Of a stretch of DNA of 64,000 bases, positions 13,609 to 24,804 are shown one piece after another. Under the pieces are notes generated by a model. The model saw only the letters and a program-made list of their open reading frames with translations. It was not told the origin of the DNA and did no database searches. The DNA is from Rotaria socialis (lineage: Eukaryota; Rotifera; Eurotatoria; Philodinida; Philodinidae). Each line of letters starts with the position of its first letter. Within the stretch, counting starts at the first letter, position 1. The position numbers and the translations under genes are program-made. The stretch covers positions 16,631-80,630 of the forward strand of contig CAJNYU010000079.1 of NCBI GenBank assembly GCA_905331475.1, written 5' to 3'.

Positions 13609-13766
13609 TATATGTTGTAGTGGAAATTAAAATTCAGTAGAATTTAAAATCCTACTAGTAGAAATTGAAATTTTAGTTTCTACTATAGGTAAAATTCAGT
13701 AGAATTTCAATTTCTACTAGTAGAATTTTAAATTCTACTGAATTTTAATTTCTACTGCGACATATA
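13609..13766. repeat. 158-bp near-perfect palindrome (long inverted repeat)
   Basis: Two arms of about 65 bp, about 13609-13674 and about 13701-13766, are reverse complements with roughly five mismatches, around a spacer of about 26-30 bp. The arms contain repeated GTAGAAATT/AATTCAGTAG units. The single strand would fold into one long hairpin. It resembles a fold-back MITE. No clear target duplication is visible. It lies 70 bp beyond the stop codon of the minus-strand gene at 13838, so it could also be in that gene's 3' UTR. Confidence 0.8.
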
Positions 13767-13837
13767 TCTAAAAAACAGATAAAAGTATGGTTTAGATGAA
13801 TTATTTTCCAATAATTGAAATCGAAGAATTCGAAATA

Positions 13838-14668
13838 TTATTCTGATTTACTTTCAGTCCACGGATAATCCAGATTTTTGTCAATATACCGATGCAGCCA
13901 ATCCTGAACAATGTCCGATTTATTGATTTTAATTCGATCAATGAATAAATTTCCACTCCCATAACTTGATTCACCGCTACTTTCATCATTTTCGCTCAAT
14001 TTTTGATCGTTTTCAACGTGATTAATTTTATATGTTCGTGCTGTAGGGATTATTGAATCAGATAAAACTGATTTGTTTGTTTCTTCACTGGAAAAATTAC
14101 GAATTCTTTGCTCAGTTTTCTCATCATCTAATGCCTTTAAAAGGTCGGCAATGTATCGTAAATCAGTAGAAGAAAATTTTTCATCGAGCAAATGTGACCA
14201 TTTTGTTTTAGAATCAGCAATAACAGGAATTAAAATCAAGAATGAATTGTTTTTGTGTTCCATTAGATTTCTATCTGAACCTTGAATTGTTATCCATCGA
14301 CGTCCTGGTACCGGACTAGTCGGATAAATTGAAACTAAGTGCTTCAATAGATTATCATATGAAATATTGGGGATAATTGATTTATCATCGTTTTGTTTTA
14401 TTATTGGATTGACTCCATCAAATGATGCCATAATCAGAACAGTGACAGTGTTATTTTGGACATTCCAGCATAAACATGGACGAGATTTTGGACGTTTTTT
14501 TTCTGATGAAGCTGAAGATGAAGCTGCAGACGACGATGATGATTGAAATGTAGAGACCTCAGGTCCAGAATAGTTGTAGATCAATTGAAAAGCTCGTTTG
14601 ACACTTTGCCGAATGTAATAGATTCCACCAAATGCTGGAAGTTGAGAGTTAGATGAATTATCAGACAT
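13838..14668 (-). CDS. Orphan hypothetical protein, 276 aa, intronless
   Basis: Not recognised. A single open frame starts at ATG 14668-14666 (MSDNSSNSQLPAF). It has a conserved-looking front (GGIYYIRQSVKRAFQLIYNY), a Ser/Ala-rich low-complexity tract near residues 45-57, a compact hydrophobic/aromatic middle (CLCWNVQNNTVTVLIMASFD and GRRWITIQGSDRNLME), and a charged, Ser-rich tail ending in DWLHRYIDKNLDYPW. No signal peptide or TM helix is seen. Length, composition and lack of low-information repeats argue for a real gene. It is flanked by intergenic AT-rich DNA and sits just upstream of a long palindrome at its 3' side. Confidence 0.6.
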   Translation of the reverse strand: MSDNSSNSQLPAFGGIYYIRQSVKRAFQLIYNYSGPEVSTFQSSSSSAASSSASSEKKRPKSRPCLCWNVQNNTVTVLIMASFDGVNPIIKQNDDKSIIPNISYDNLLKHLVSIYPTSPVPGRRWITIQGSDRNLMEHKNNSFLILIPVIADSKTKWSHLLDEKFSSTDLRYIADLLKALDDEKTEQRIRNFSSEETNKSVLSDSIIPTARTYKINHVENDQKLSENDESSGESSYGSGNLFIDRIKINKSDIVQDWLHRYIDKNLDYPWTESKSE

Positions 14669-15138
14669 TTTATTTCTAAGAAAAAATTATTTGAATTTTA
14701 ACATTTCTCCGATCATCAAGATCAAGATCAAGACTTTAAGCCGACCAATCATTAAACGACGAAAAAACATTAGGCAAATATTGAAATCGATTCATTTCCG
14801 TTTTAATTCTCGTCAACTAAATTTTGTTTCTGTTATTTCGTCACTATCATTTTTATTTATAATTCATTGTAAAATTAACAATTTCTCTATAGATGTCATT
14901 GCTAGTCATGTTGGTCAGATCAAAAACTTGAAAATCAGGTGCTTGGATATTTTCACAAATATGAAAATAAATTCTCATTGTTAGTCATTGCTTTTTTCTT
15001 TTAGATCTTCACTAAAGATGAACATTTATCCTATTAAAATCTTATAAAATTTGAAACAAACAAATAGACAAAGTCTTTTATTGTCATTTTATAACAAATA
15101 ATTTTAATATTTATTAATTCTTATAAAATTCAGCAGTA
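14669..15138. other. Intergenic, probable promoter side of the orphan gene
   Basis: AT-rich, with a plus-strand open stretch at 14691-14984 that lacks any recognisable protein features and is probably chance. It must contain the 5' region of the minus-strand gene at 13838-14668. Confidence 0.35.
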
Positions 15139-15445
15139 CCCACGATCCACCATTTAGAAATTCAAGAAATTCTGGAAAATGAAGTAAAACGAGGGCGCGG
15201 GTTTAGGTGTGGGTGTTAGAAAGGGACCTTCGGGAATAGGGACAAGAGCGCAAGGGTTGCATCAGTGTGTGGGGAAAGGACAGCCGAGAGAAGGAATTTT
15301 CAACACTTGGGATACAGAATTATTTGAATTCCTACATTTTCTAGAATTCCTTGAATTCGATCGACTTTTTAGCTAGTAAGGCGTGAGATTTATGCAAGAC
15401 TAGAATTCCTTGAATTCCTTGAAGTCCTAAAGGGCGGATCGTGGG
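15139..15445. mobile_element. 307-bp MITE with about 34-bp imperfect terminal inverted repeats
   Basis: The left end starts CCCACGATCCACCATTTAG. The right end, reverse-complemented, reads CCCACGATCCGCCCTTTAG, and similarity continues through TTCAAG and AATTC units. The interior (15195-15300) is much more GC-rich than its surroundings and includes GGTGTGGGTGT. No ORF. The target duplication is not clear (flanks CAGTA and AAAAT), so the superfamily is not assigned. Confidence 0.75.
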
Positions 15446-17591
15446 AAAATCAAAATGAATATTTGAAAGTGAATTCAAGGTTTGTTTTGATTATGAAGTA
15501 AATAAACTTCTGGAGATTCAATCAGCGGAATTCGCAATGTAATTTGTGCTTCATTTTCCGGGGAAAGAGCGACATTGAATTTGTTTCAATCGGCAGTATT
15601 TTTCAATAGAAAACAGTAAACAATAAAAGAACACTATTTTGACTAAAAATAACATTCATACTTTAGCGTTTTCTTCAATAGCCACGGTGTTTCAAATGAC
15701 TTTTAAAAGAAATTCCTTCACACAAATCGCCCATGTTGCGAATACCGGATCAATTTTTGCGGTAAACCGCGGTATTTATCCGTTCTGCAGTAATGGGAGC
15801 CGGTAACCGGACCGGTAAAACCGCGGTTAACCGCCGATTTTCATGCGGTTTTTATTACATGGGCAACCTTCACAAAAATTTGTTATTTTTTCTAGTAAAA
15901 AATATAATTATAGCTTTGAATCAATGAAATATTATATAATGTAGATAGAAATTTTAATTATCATGGCAATCTATGGCAGTTACGGGAAAAAAATTGAATT
16001 TAAAACAGCGAGTACAGAATCGAAGATGGCGGATTATTTCAAAACCACTTGCCAACAAGACTTCCGCTAGTAAAAAGGTAATGCAAATGAGTAGATGCAT
16101 CTAGAAATTAGCAAATAATATAATGTCACTTTCAAGATTGTTTTGACTGATCCAAAATTATGGATATTTCTGCACGTATTCGTCGCACTAAAGTTTTGGA
16201 AATATTTTAGCAAAGTAAACATAACTGATTATTGTTTCACAATACAACAGATAAAAGGACTGAAATCGAAAATTTGATAATTCTGACGAATATATGTCAA
16301 TGAATGAAAGAAGTCACATTAGAATTATTGACTTTCTCATATCAATAAACTATTTCGCTGATTGAATTAAATAGATCTTTATAAGTATACTATTTTTAAT
16401 ACGGATGATTATTTTACAACAATACTGAATATTGATATGTAATGAAATGTATAGATAAAGAAATAAATAAAACGCTAGAAGAATATCGATAGATTTTTTT
16501 ATGGTCTTTTAATTTCTCTAAATGTTAAGTTGCTCCTTTGAAAATAATGGTTTCATATCTCTCGAATAAATATAGAGCTATGCATTAGACTACTTTCTAG
16601 CTTATTTTTTATGTTAATTTGAAAACAAGATAAACGTTTATGTAGAAGAAGAGCACATCTTTGCCAGTAAAAATTGATCCTTGTTCACTTGTATACATAT
16701 TGTAAGCTTACTAATTTTCTTATCCAAACGAACGTTCTTTGTCTTGTCAACCAATCTAATATATTGATAAATACGCTTTTTTATTTCGTACAATACATTT
16801 ATCAGAGTAAAATAAAACTAAAAAAGATGTATCGATAAAATGTTTTTTCGCTAAAAATTGACCATGTTTCTATCTGTATAATGAATTTATGTATATCGTC
16901 GATATTGAGTCATTATCTTATCACCTACAATTCACTAAAATATTGTTCATATAAAATATGAATAGTCGATTTTAAATTATTTTAATTTTGTATCCATATG
17001 AACAATTTTTAGTTTTTTTTCTTCATCTTATTCCTTTACCGACATTCTAAATGAGAATGAAAATGCCATAACAAAATTATTTGATGATAGTTCAATCATT
17101 TTATTTTTTACAGTAATTGTTAACTATTAATACATAAGTAAAGATAATTGTCCACGCGAGTTGGCAAGTAATAAAGTGTTGAATGTGCATAGTTGTTCCA
17201 ATAGCAACTATCAAGTGATTGTAAATATATTTTAAATGAAGAGTTACCTCTTTTTTCATAAAATCCATCAATTGAAAATACTAATGTTTTATTCTTGTCA
17301 ATCAACAAGAACCATGAAGTTTAGGTCATTACCAACTAATAACAACAGTTAATCAGAAGAGATAGAAATCGTATTCAAATATATTGTTCCAAAAATAAAA
17401 CTGTCTTGGACTGATTCATCAATCGATTACCTCGATCTTCATGGTTCTTATTATTTTTATAATATGTACTGTATTATTAAATAAACATTGTTCAATAAGA
17501 AATTTTATCTTTTTCTTGTAACTATATTTCACAACTAATATTTATAGCTGCATGCATAATAGTTGATTTACAATATAAATAAATTTGAAAC
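15446..17591. other. Intergenic, with a possible small hAT-like element at 15729-15864
   Basis: 15729-15864 begins GCCCATGT and ends ACATGGGC. Between them are clustered CCGGTAACCGG/ACCGCGGTTAACCG motifs of the sort found in subterminal hAT repeats. The target duplication is ambiguous. The rest (15865-17591) is AT-rich without a supported gene. Confidence 0.4.
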
Positions 17592-18032
17592 TTAACATTT
17601 ATCGTAGAAACATAAATCATAACACACTAGCCAATCAAATAAATTAGTGACGAATACCAATGTAAATAAAATGACATTAATGTATAAAGAGGAAGATTTC
17701 GGAACATGAATTTCACTTGAAACAAAGACAAGTAGAATAACGTTAGTTAGATGTATCGCTACTAAACAAACACAACAAATTATTCCATATGTAAAAAATA
17801 AATGTGCTCGTTTTGAAAGTATTAAACTATCAACTAGAAATATTAAAATAAGATTATAGAAAATAATAATCAATGCAAATGCCATGTTCCAACCTAATAA
17901 ATGTTTTTGTTCTTGTTCAATTGTTATTTTCCATGATGGATTATGATAAAATTCAGTATTAAAACAAAGCAAAATAAGGCCAATTACTATATTAATACTG
18001 CTAATAGTGAATGAATAAGTTCTTGACAACAT
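17592..18032 (-). CDS. Small four-TM membrane protein (146 aa), paralogue of the upstream gene
   Basis: Not a recognised family. An intronless frame from ATG 18032-18030 (MLSRTYSFTISSINI) has four hydrophobic segments: about residues 8-25, 48-72, 79-108 (FTYGIICCVCLVAI continuing to NVILLVFVSSEI) and 115-140. The third helix and its exit motif VxLLVFVSSEI match the neighbouring gene's VLIVFVSYEI at the same relative position. Spacing and hydropathy are also the same, so the two are probably tandem duplicates on the minus strand, 139 bp apart. The tetraspan topology with short loops lacks the CCG motif of tetraspanins. Confidence 0.65.
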   Translation of the reverse strand: MLSRTYSFTISSINIVIGLILLCFNTEFYHNPSWKITIEQEQKHLLGWNMAFALIIIFYNLILIFLVDSLILSKRAHLFFTYGIICCVCLVAIHLTNVILLVFVSSEIHVPKSSSLYINVILFTLVFVTNLFDWLVCYDLCFYDKC

Positions 18033-18171
18033 ATCTTCCGTATAAATCGATCATTAAGAGATATCTTGAAAGAAGAAAAACAGTAAAAATAAATTTCTCA
18101 ACGATATTTTTCTTCATTTTTATGCTGAGAAAAAAGAAAACACTAAAAAACAACGATAACAGCAAAAACGT

Positions 18172-18669
18172 TCAAAGTTGCAAAATAAATTGTCCATTTG
18201 GCTCATGAAATTGTCTACCAACATAAGCAACCCACGTAACAATACCAATAATCAATGTTAATATAAGTAATCCTAAATCTGCAAGTAAAAATCTTGATGA
18301 GAGTGAACTAAATGATGTCAATTTGCTAATTTCATATGAAACAAATACAATTAAAACTAGATGGATTAGATTAACCATAAAAGTAACATATGCATGAATT
18401 GTTGCATAAATATGATATTGTCGACCCAAAAAACAAGAAAAAACAAGTGGAAGAAGAATAATACCAAGTAGAATAATAATTAAACCCAATAAAATCGAAC
18501 AACCAAATATGAATTCATAATCAGATGATATTAAAATAAATGCTGTATTGATTACTAATAAGCTAAAGCCAGTTAGCGAATGATAGAAAGCAAGACATCC
18601 GGCTAAATTGCCCCAAAAGACACCTGCTTTCCAATTTGAACTATATATTATAGTTGAATCTACGTCCAT
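18172..18669 (-). CDS. Small four-TM membrane protein (165 aa)
   Basis: An intronless frame from ATG 18669-18667 (MDVDSTIIYSSNWKAGVFWG). Four TM segments lie at about residues 22-48, 52-82 (ILLGLIIILLGIILLPLVF), 86-113 (ending VLIVFVSYEI) and 125-150. The function is unknown. It is the upstream partner of a tandem pair with the gene at 17592-18032, in the same orientation. The larger loop before TM4 is Ser-rich. No signal peptide beyond TM1 is seen. Divergence between the pair is high, so the duplication is old. Confidence 0.68.
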   Translation of the reverse strand: MDVDSTIIYSSNWKAGVFWGNLAGCLAFYHSLTGFSLLVINTAFILISSDYEFIFGCSILLGLIIILLGIILLPLVFSCFLGRQYHIYATIHAYVTFMVNLIHLVLIVFVSYEISKLTSFSSLSSRFLLADLGLLILTLIIGIVTWVAYVGRQFHEPNGQFILQL

Positions 18670-21600
18670 TATGCGATTTCAAATGTCTTTAACGAACAAA
18701 TGGCAAAGAATAAAAATATGAACACGCACTATAACACACATATATGTATGTCTATATATCGTCTGTGACGCATAAAGCAGAAAGAAAATAGAAGAAGAAA
18801 TAACTGTATTTCAATTTCATCTTATCAGCTGATTTTAATCCTGTAAACAGTCTTCATATACTATTCTATATTTTAGTCTATTTGACATATTATTCATCAA
18901 TTTCCCATAGGAATAGGTTTAAAATAAAAACGTATGTCATACGATCTATTTAATCTTTTATTTCAATTGGAACAATAGTTTTTATTAATTAGATAGCAAC
19001 TGCTACAAAAAGTTAATCCTTGTATTTTCAATGAAATTCATCATTGATTTTAATATTAATTCAATTTATTTTATTTTTTAACATTATTTATAACTATGAA
19101 ACTCGTCTCACAGACATGGTATTGCTTTGTTCGTTAATTGGTTTGCGTTGTCTAACTTCTACGCTATGTTTCCGAGCAAAAATAATAAAATAAAAAGGAA
19201 TAGATTTACATACTTTTTTTCCGAAAAAAAATAATCATTGGAAAACATCAATAATTCATAAATAGACTAGAGTCTATTGAACAAAACTGTTACAAATATA
19301 AATTTTATTACATTTTTTATTCTTTTCTGTTGATCATAAATGTGACATGGTTCAAAAACAATTGTTACAGATAGACGATATCTTTCATTTTCATTGTATA
19401 CGAAAGTTTCATTTTTTATTGTTAAAATTATTATATACTTTTTCTTACCTTTATGTTTTTTTCTTATTTATATAAATGATAATAATAATAACAATAAGAC
19501 TTAGTGCAATTTTAAGAATAGTGAAATAAAAATTTCTGTAGATTATAATCTTTCAATGAACAAATACAATCATAGAAAAATTATTGGTAAGAGAGAATAA
19601 GTTGATCACTCGCTGACAATAGACTAATCGATTAGTTTGCGTTAATCATAGGTTAATTTTGTGTTATTTATTATGTTAAGTCATCATATTTATTTACACA
19701 TCTTTAAAGGTTTAAGGTATTTCTTCTAAGAAGTTATTGTGATCTATTTATTTTAGGATATAATACTTGAAACAAGTATTACTTTACTAAAAAACAATAC
19801 TTTTTTTATATTACAATAAATATTTTGTTGAATAAATACTCTATGAACAATTAGATTATTACTACAGATTACTTCTTAAAATATTGCTCATAAAGATAAT
19901 TGATTGTAATTAAAGAAATTGAATACAGAACATTTTATCATCATGTAAATCAACAGAAAACTAAGTGATCATATTTATATTAATATTCTTTTTACGATTT
20001 CCTTTTTTTTTGTCTTATTTTATAATTGTTCCAATTTAGTAGGAAACTATCTCGAACATTGATAAACTAGCTTAGTGGAATTTGAAACAAAAAATAGAAG
20101 AACATGAGTCGAAGTAGATTGTAACCGATTTGTTCGATAGAAATTTAAAAATTGAACAAAAAATACTGAAAAATGTTCATAAGAGTTTTGTTTTAATTAG
20201 TAATATTTAAAAGAAATGGAATCTTTTTTGGTTTCTTTCTCATCATATATAAATCTTAGAATGGTATTATTACTGAAATCATAGCTATGTCACTTTTGTG
20301 ACATTTGTGCAATGAATACGTAGCGAAATGTTGAAAGAAAGTAAATAACAATCATGTTATCTAAATTGATAGTTGAAGATGACAAATATATCAAATAAAA
20401 TACTAAAAGTTATTTGAATGATATTCTATTTTCATATAACAATCAGTGAACCTACTGTTACTTTTAATTCAAATGACTTCTTTTTAATAATATCTTTCTT
20501 AGTTGATCGTTCATAAGTATGTATATTTATTTATTTATTTATTTATTTACAATTTTATATAATACTCATATTTCTTTTTTTTTACGAAAATACCCAATTA
20601 AAGTCGATGTTAAGTATTTTTAAAAAAGTAAGTTAATATTATTGCTGCTTTTCTTGTTAAAAGGAAAAATGATTTAATAATTTAATTATATTCTCTAAAG
20701 ATTCCTATGGATGTTTACTAATTGTATCAACACGCTAGACACAATACATTTAAAGTACATTTCAATATTAGTACATATAATCATTGGAAAAATATTGAGT
20801 TTATATAATAAAGAAGTGAAAACACAAAGCATGATGTATGATTGAATATCTTTGTTATATTCTCATTATGTCAGTCACAATAGTTACCTGTCATATGTCA
20901 CCTGCCAGCTAACCTTTGAACATATTTGCGGAGCCTTCTCATATAGATTTATTACACAGTTAGAGACGTCATCAGTGCTATCAACTAGCATATTTATCTG
21001 TTTAATTCATTCGTTAGTATTTATCAGTGATGACAAGAATAAGACAAAATTATTATTATTTTTTCTCTCTGTTTCTTTTACTTGTCTTCTTTCCAATTGA
21101 ATTCGATCTGTCACAAAAGCACATTTTTTTCTTTGACGTCAGTATTACTTGTTTCGTCATATCATTGGTAAATAAGAGTTGTTTTTGTCTTACTATTACT
21201 ATACTTTCATTTATCCTCGTTTTATTCATTGTTAGTTTCATCTGTGTGCATTAAAGCATTTTTTTCTTCATTTTTTTCCCCGTAAAGCATTGACCCGAGA
21301 AAGAGAAAGTGGGAGGGAAAAATGTCGGGAAAAGGAAAAGAAGTAAGATGCAATTATAGATACCAGTATTCCCTAGTTTATAGTCACAAAGTGTTGCTGC
21401 TCGGGTATGGATGAGTGGGTGTAGAAAATAAAAGGAAACAAACTTCTTATAAGATAAAATATGGAAATTGAAGAAAAAAAACAGAAGCACAATAGCTGCA
21501 ATAAGTACTTTTCGTTTCTAAAAAAAACAAAGAGAAAGATAAAATCTAATGTATACAAATATATATTAGTTGTATCAGTACTCTGCGTGCAAAACGAGAT

Positions 21601-23288
21601 GAAAATGATCTTTTTATTCTGTAATTCTATCAGAGTTATATGTTGAACAATCTTGATATAATTTTGTATTGATCTCTTCTATGATTATTTTTCACGCAAT
21701 ACACAAATAATTGCATTTGACGGAATAGCCGATTTTTTTTTCGACTCACAACCTTATTATCATCCGGAGAGAACTCAAATAATAGTATTTGTAGTTAGAG
21801 AATATCAAGATAGATATCGACAAGATCAGACACACAAATCATGAAGAAGATATGCATTTATTTTTGTCTTTTTCTTCTTGTTTCTTTAACTGCTACTATA
21901 ATACTTGAAGAAAAACCAGGTAGTCCAGCTGTTCAATTCATTGAAAAAAGTCGTTTTGGTTTTAACATTTTTTCCATTCTCCTCTTAGTTCATCGTTTTT
22001 CTCCTCCCCCTACTGTTTCTATTAGAGTTTCTGTTTGACTTCTTAGCATTTTTTGTGTTCTTTCTGTGTGCATTCATCATAAAAGAAGGCATGAACTTCT
22101 ATTTCTTTTTTTTTTTTTGTTATTTTTCTTCTTCTTCTCCTTCTTCTTGCATTGCTCGGTTTTCTTATTGAGTATATTTGAATATAGTTTATATCTACCT
22201 ACGGGTGTTTTTCAGAATATAACTTCCTTACTAACTGTGTGTCAAGTATGAATTTATGAGGTTCGCTTTTCAATTCAATATATGAAAATCAGTGTAGACA
22301 CTTATTTTTCATTGTATGAGTTTAAGGATGACTGTGACATATGATTGACAACGAATTTAGAGAACGACATGAGGAAAACGAAGAATTAAGAGAGAAGAGA
22401 AAAATAAATTCATATATTCATTGTTTCTCGTCCTCAAAGATAAATGAACAACTTCATCCAAATAATACTTCGTAAGTTCTTAGATATTTTCTGCTTATAC
22501 TTTTTCTCTGATGATAAATTTTCATTTGTAATTAGTATTGAAAATTAGAAAAAAAAAGTTCATTAAACACCGTTATAGTATGCTTTAATTATTATTCAAA
22601 TTATATTTAGGATGAATTGACTTGTATTGTATTCAAACATAAACAAAGACTTAATTGTCTTTTTGTTTCTGTTTGTAGAAGCTAAACAGGGAAAATATTC
22701 ATGATTTAGATGAAAAATTTGATTCATGTTTTCTGTTGACTGAGTAAATTTTATGACATTTTCTATTTTTTTTTGTGTCGTCTGACATTTAGACATAATA
22801 GATTCTTTTACTGACTTTTTTTAAAAGATTCCAACGAGAACAGAGTACTCGGCAATGATAAGAAATAAAAGAACGAGAAGAAAAAGATAATTTATAATGA
22901 AGGAAGTAGATTTGCTATATATCAAAGTTACAATTAATGATTTAGCATTGTTATAGCAAAATTTGAGTGATCTGAGATAGTCTATGAAAAAAGTTCAAAA
23001 AACATTAATTCTATTCATATACATATAACGTTAATAATGAGATTTGTATTGTGTTGTTTTATGAAGATAGAAAATAGATAAGATTTCTTGTCTTGTCTGT
23101 TTCAACGCTGCAAGTATCTTCTTTTATAATCACTTAAGTGAAGATCTATTCATTGATTATGTGAGTATGTTCTTTATTGAATGGTTAATAGAAAAGTGAA
23201 TTGTTATAAGAAAAAAGAAATAAGTATTACTTTATCTATTTTAGATGTTATACTTCTTTGATTGAAAATAAACTAGAAAGAAAACAAA
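18670..23288. other. 4.6-kb AT-rich intergenic region, no gene firmly supported
   Basis: This holds T-rich and TTTA simple repeats (20526-20550), pyrimidine tracts near 22105-22150 and many chance Phe/Ser-rich reading frames. The only segment with some gene-like character starts at ATG 21841 and gives a signal-peptide-like stretch (see findings). The upstream part should include the promoter of the minus-strand four-TM gene at 18669. The last few hundred bases should include that of the plus-strand gene at 23289. Confidence 0.45.
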
Positions 23289-24804
23289 ATGGCTTTATCC
23301 ATTGTATTTGGTATTATAGTAGCCGTGTGTCTCGTCTCAACAATAATTTTTTATACATTTATGCGTTCTCGAGAAAAACTTAAATCATCATCGATGGCAT
23401 CAATCAACGAAAAACAACAAATTAAATATTCTTTAAGACCATCGATGCATATTATAACAAGAAAATTACATCAAGATTTTTCATTTCGCACAAGTCTATC
23501 AAGTGATAAAAGTAATCATTCATCATCAACAATAAACGAGTATGAAGAAAATGAGCTAAATTATAAAACACAACGTAAATCTGTTGGATCACTACAGGCA
23601 ACAACAACAACACCATTACGTTCAGCTAGTATGGTGACTAATTTGTTTCAACCACGTCGTACGCCTGGTTCAAATTGGCGACAAGGTTCAATTGTTGATC
23701 CAAATCAAATGGCATTGATTCCATTTTCACTTCCAATTAATAATAATAATAATAATAAATATCGACGCCGATCTGTTGCTATATGCAATAATTTGCTTGA
23801 AACAAGAGAAAATGTAATGGCAATAAAAGATTTAAAATTATCTTGCCTGCTGTCATTTTCAATAGTTCATTTAAAAAATTCACAAATTAAAATTCAATTT
23901 CATTCATTACAATCATTACCATCAAATATTCATCTTGAAAATTTAACAATTAAAGCTAAGTTAATACCTGACGGAAAAGAAAAATCTGTTAGAATTAAAA
24001 AAAGTGTTCAAAATGAAGTTACATTTGAATGTGAGAATAGCGAATTCTTTGTTTTATTTTCCAATCTTTCGTTAGAAAAACTTCTCGAACGAAGTTTATC
24101 AATGACAATCAATGGCAAAGATCAAGCAAAAAAATCACTATACCTTGGTCATATTGGAAAAATTAATTTTAACCAAGTAAATAAATTCAACAATGAATGT
24201 CGCGTTGATTTTCTTCATGCCATTGAAAAAACTAAACCAGTAAATGAAAATCAATATGTAATGATTGATTAATTAGTTCATTTTTTTTTCTTAATAATTT
24301 TAGTCATCAATAGAACTACTTGTTTCACTTGAAAGAAATGATGATCAACATATACATGTTGTTGTACAACGTATGAAAGGTTTAAAAATTGATCAAAAAA
24401 AACTTGGTAAGCATTTTATTCAATCCATTTTTTTATTTTCAATTAAAACATAAAAATTTAATCTTTTAGCTGCAGCATGTTATTTACAAATAGTTCTTCT
24501 TGATCGTCACCGACCATTAACAATACAAAAAACAAAATCTTATCGATTAACATCATCAAATTTTGTTATTGGTGAAGAACATGATTTTAATATATTAACT
24601 TACAATGCCAATAATCTTGATCGTTTAATGATTGCGTTTAATTTATATTCAAATTCAAATAATACAAATGAATATCAATGTATAGCTCATGTTAAAATTG
24701 GATCACCGTTACTTTGCTCTGGTAGTGGCACTGTTCATTGGCAACAATTTAAAGCTCGAGAATCATTTTCAATGTGGCATACATTCAATAAAGAACAACA
24801 TTAA
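23289..24804 (+). CDS. Divergent synaptotagmin-like protein, 468 aa, 3 exons
   Basis: Exons 23289-24257, 24304-24406 and 24470-24804, with introns of 46 and 63 bp in phases 0 and 1, as in the paralogue at 9267. An N-terminal TM helix (residues about 3-25, IVFGIIVAVCLVSTIIFYTF) is followed by a basic RSREKLK. A disordered Ser/Asn/Thr-rich linker contains a short Asn run. C2A-like text starts near residue 185 (LSCLLSFSIVHLKNSQIKIQ). C2B-like text begins IELLVSLERNDDQHIHVVVQ and ends with GSGTVHWQQF and FSMWHTF, the classical C-terminal signature of synaptotagmin C2B. Calcium-binding Asp loops are largely absent (one DGKEKS loop in C2A), so calcium binding is doubtful. It probably tethers or sorts vesicles. 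Frame is continuous over both junctions. Confidence 0.82.

Noticed and set aside
17120-17308. 62-codon minus-strand frame downstream of the four-TM genes
   Set aside because: No family features, no splice partners and within AT-rich DNA; chance is as likely as a gene remnant.
17592-18669. Reading the two four-TM frames as one spliced gene
   Set aside because: Each has its own start and stop and matching four-helix topology; the 139-bp gap has no convincing donor/acceptor pair that keeps frame.
20852-21646. Several overlapping Phe/Ser/Lys-rich frames on both strands
   Set aside because: Composition follows T-rich and A-rich tracts; overlapping frames on both strands and no domain signal.
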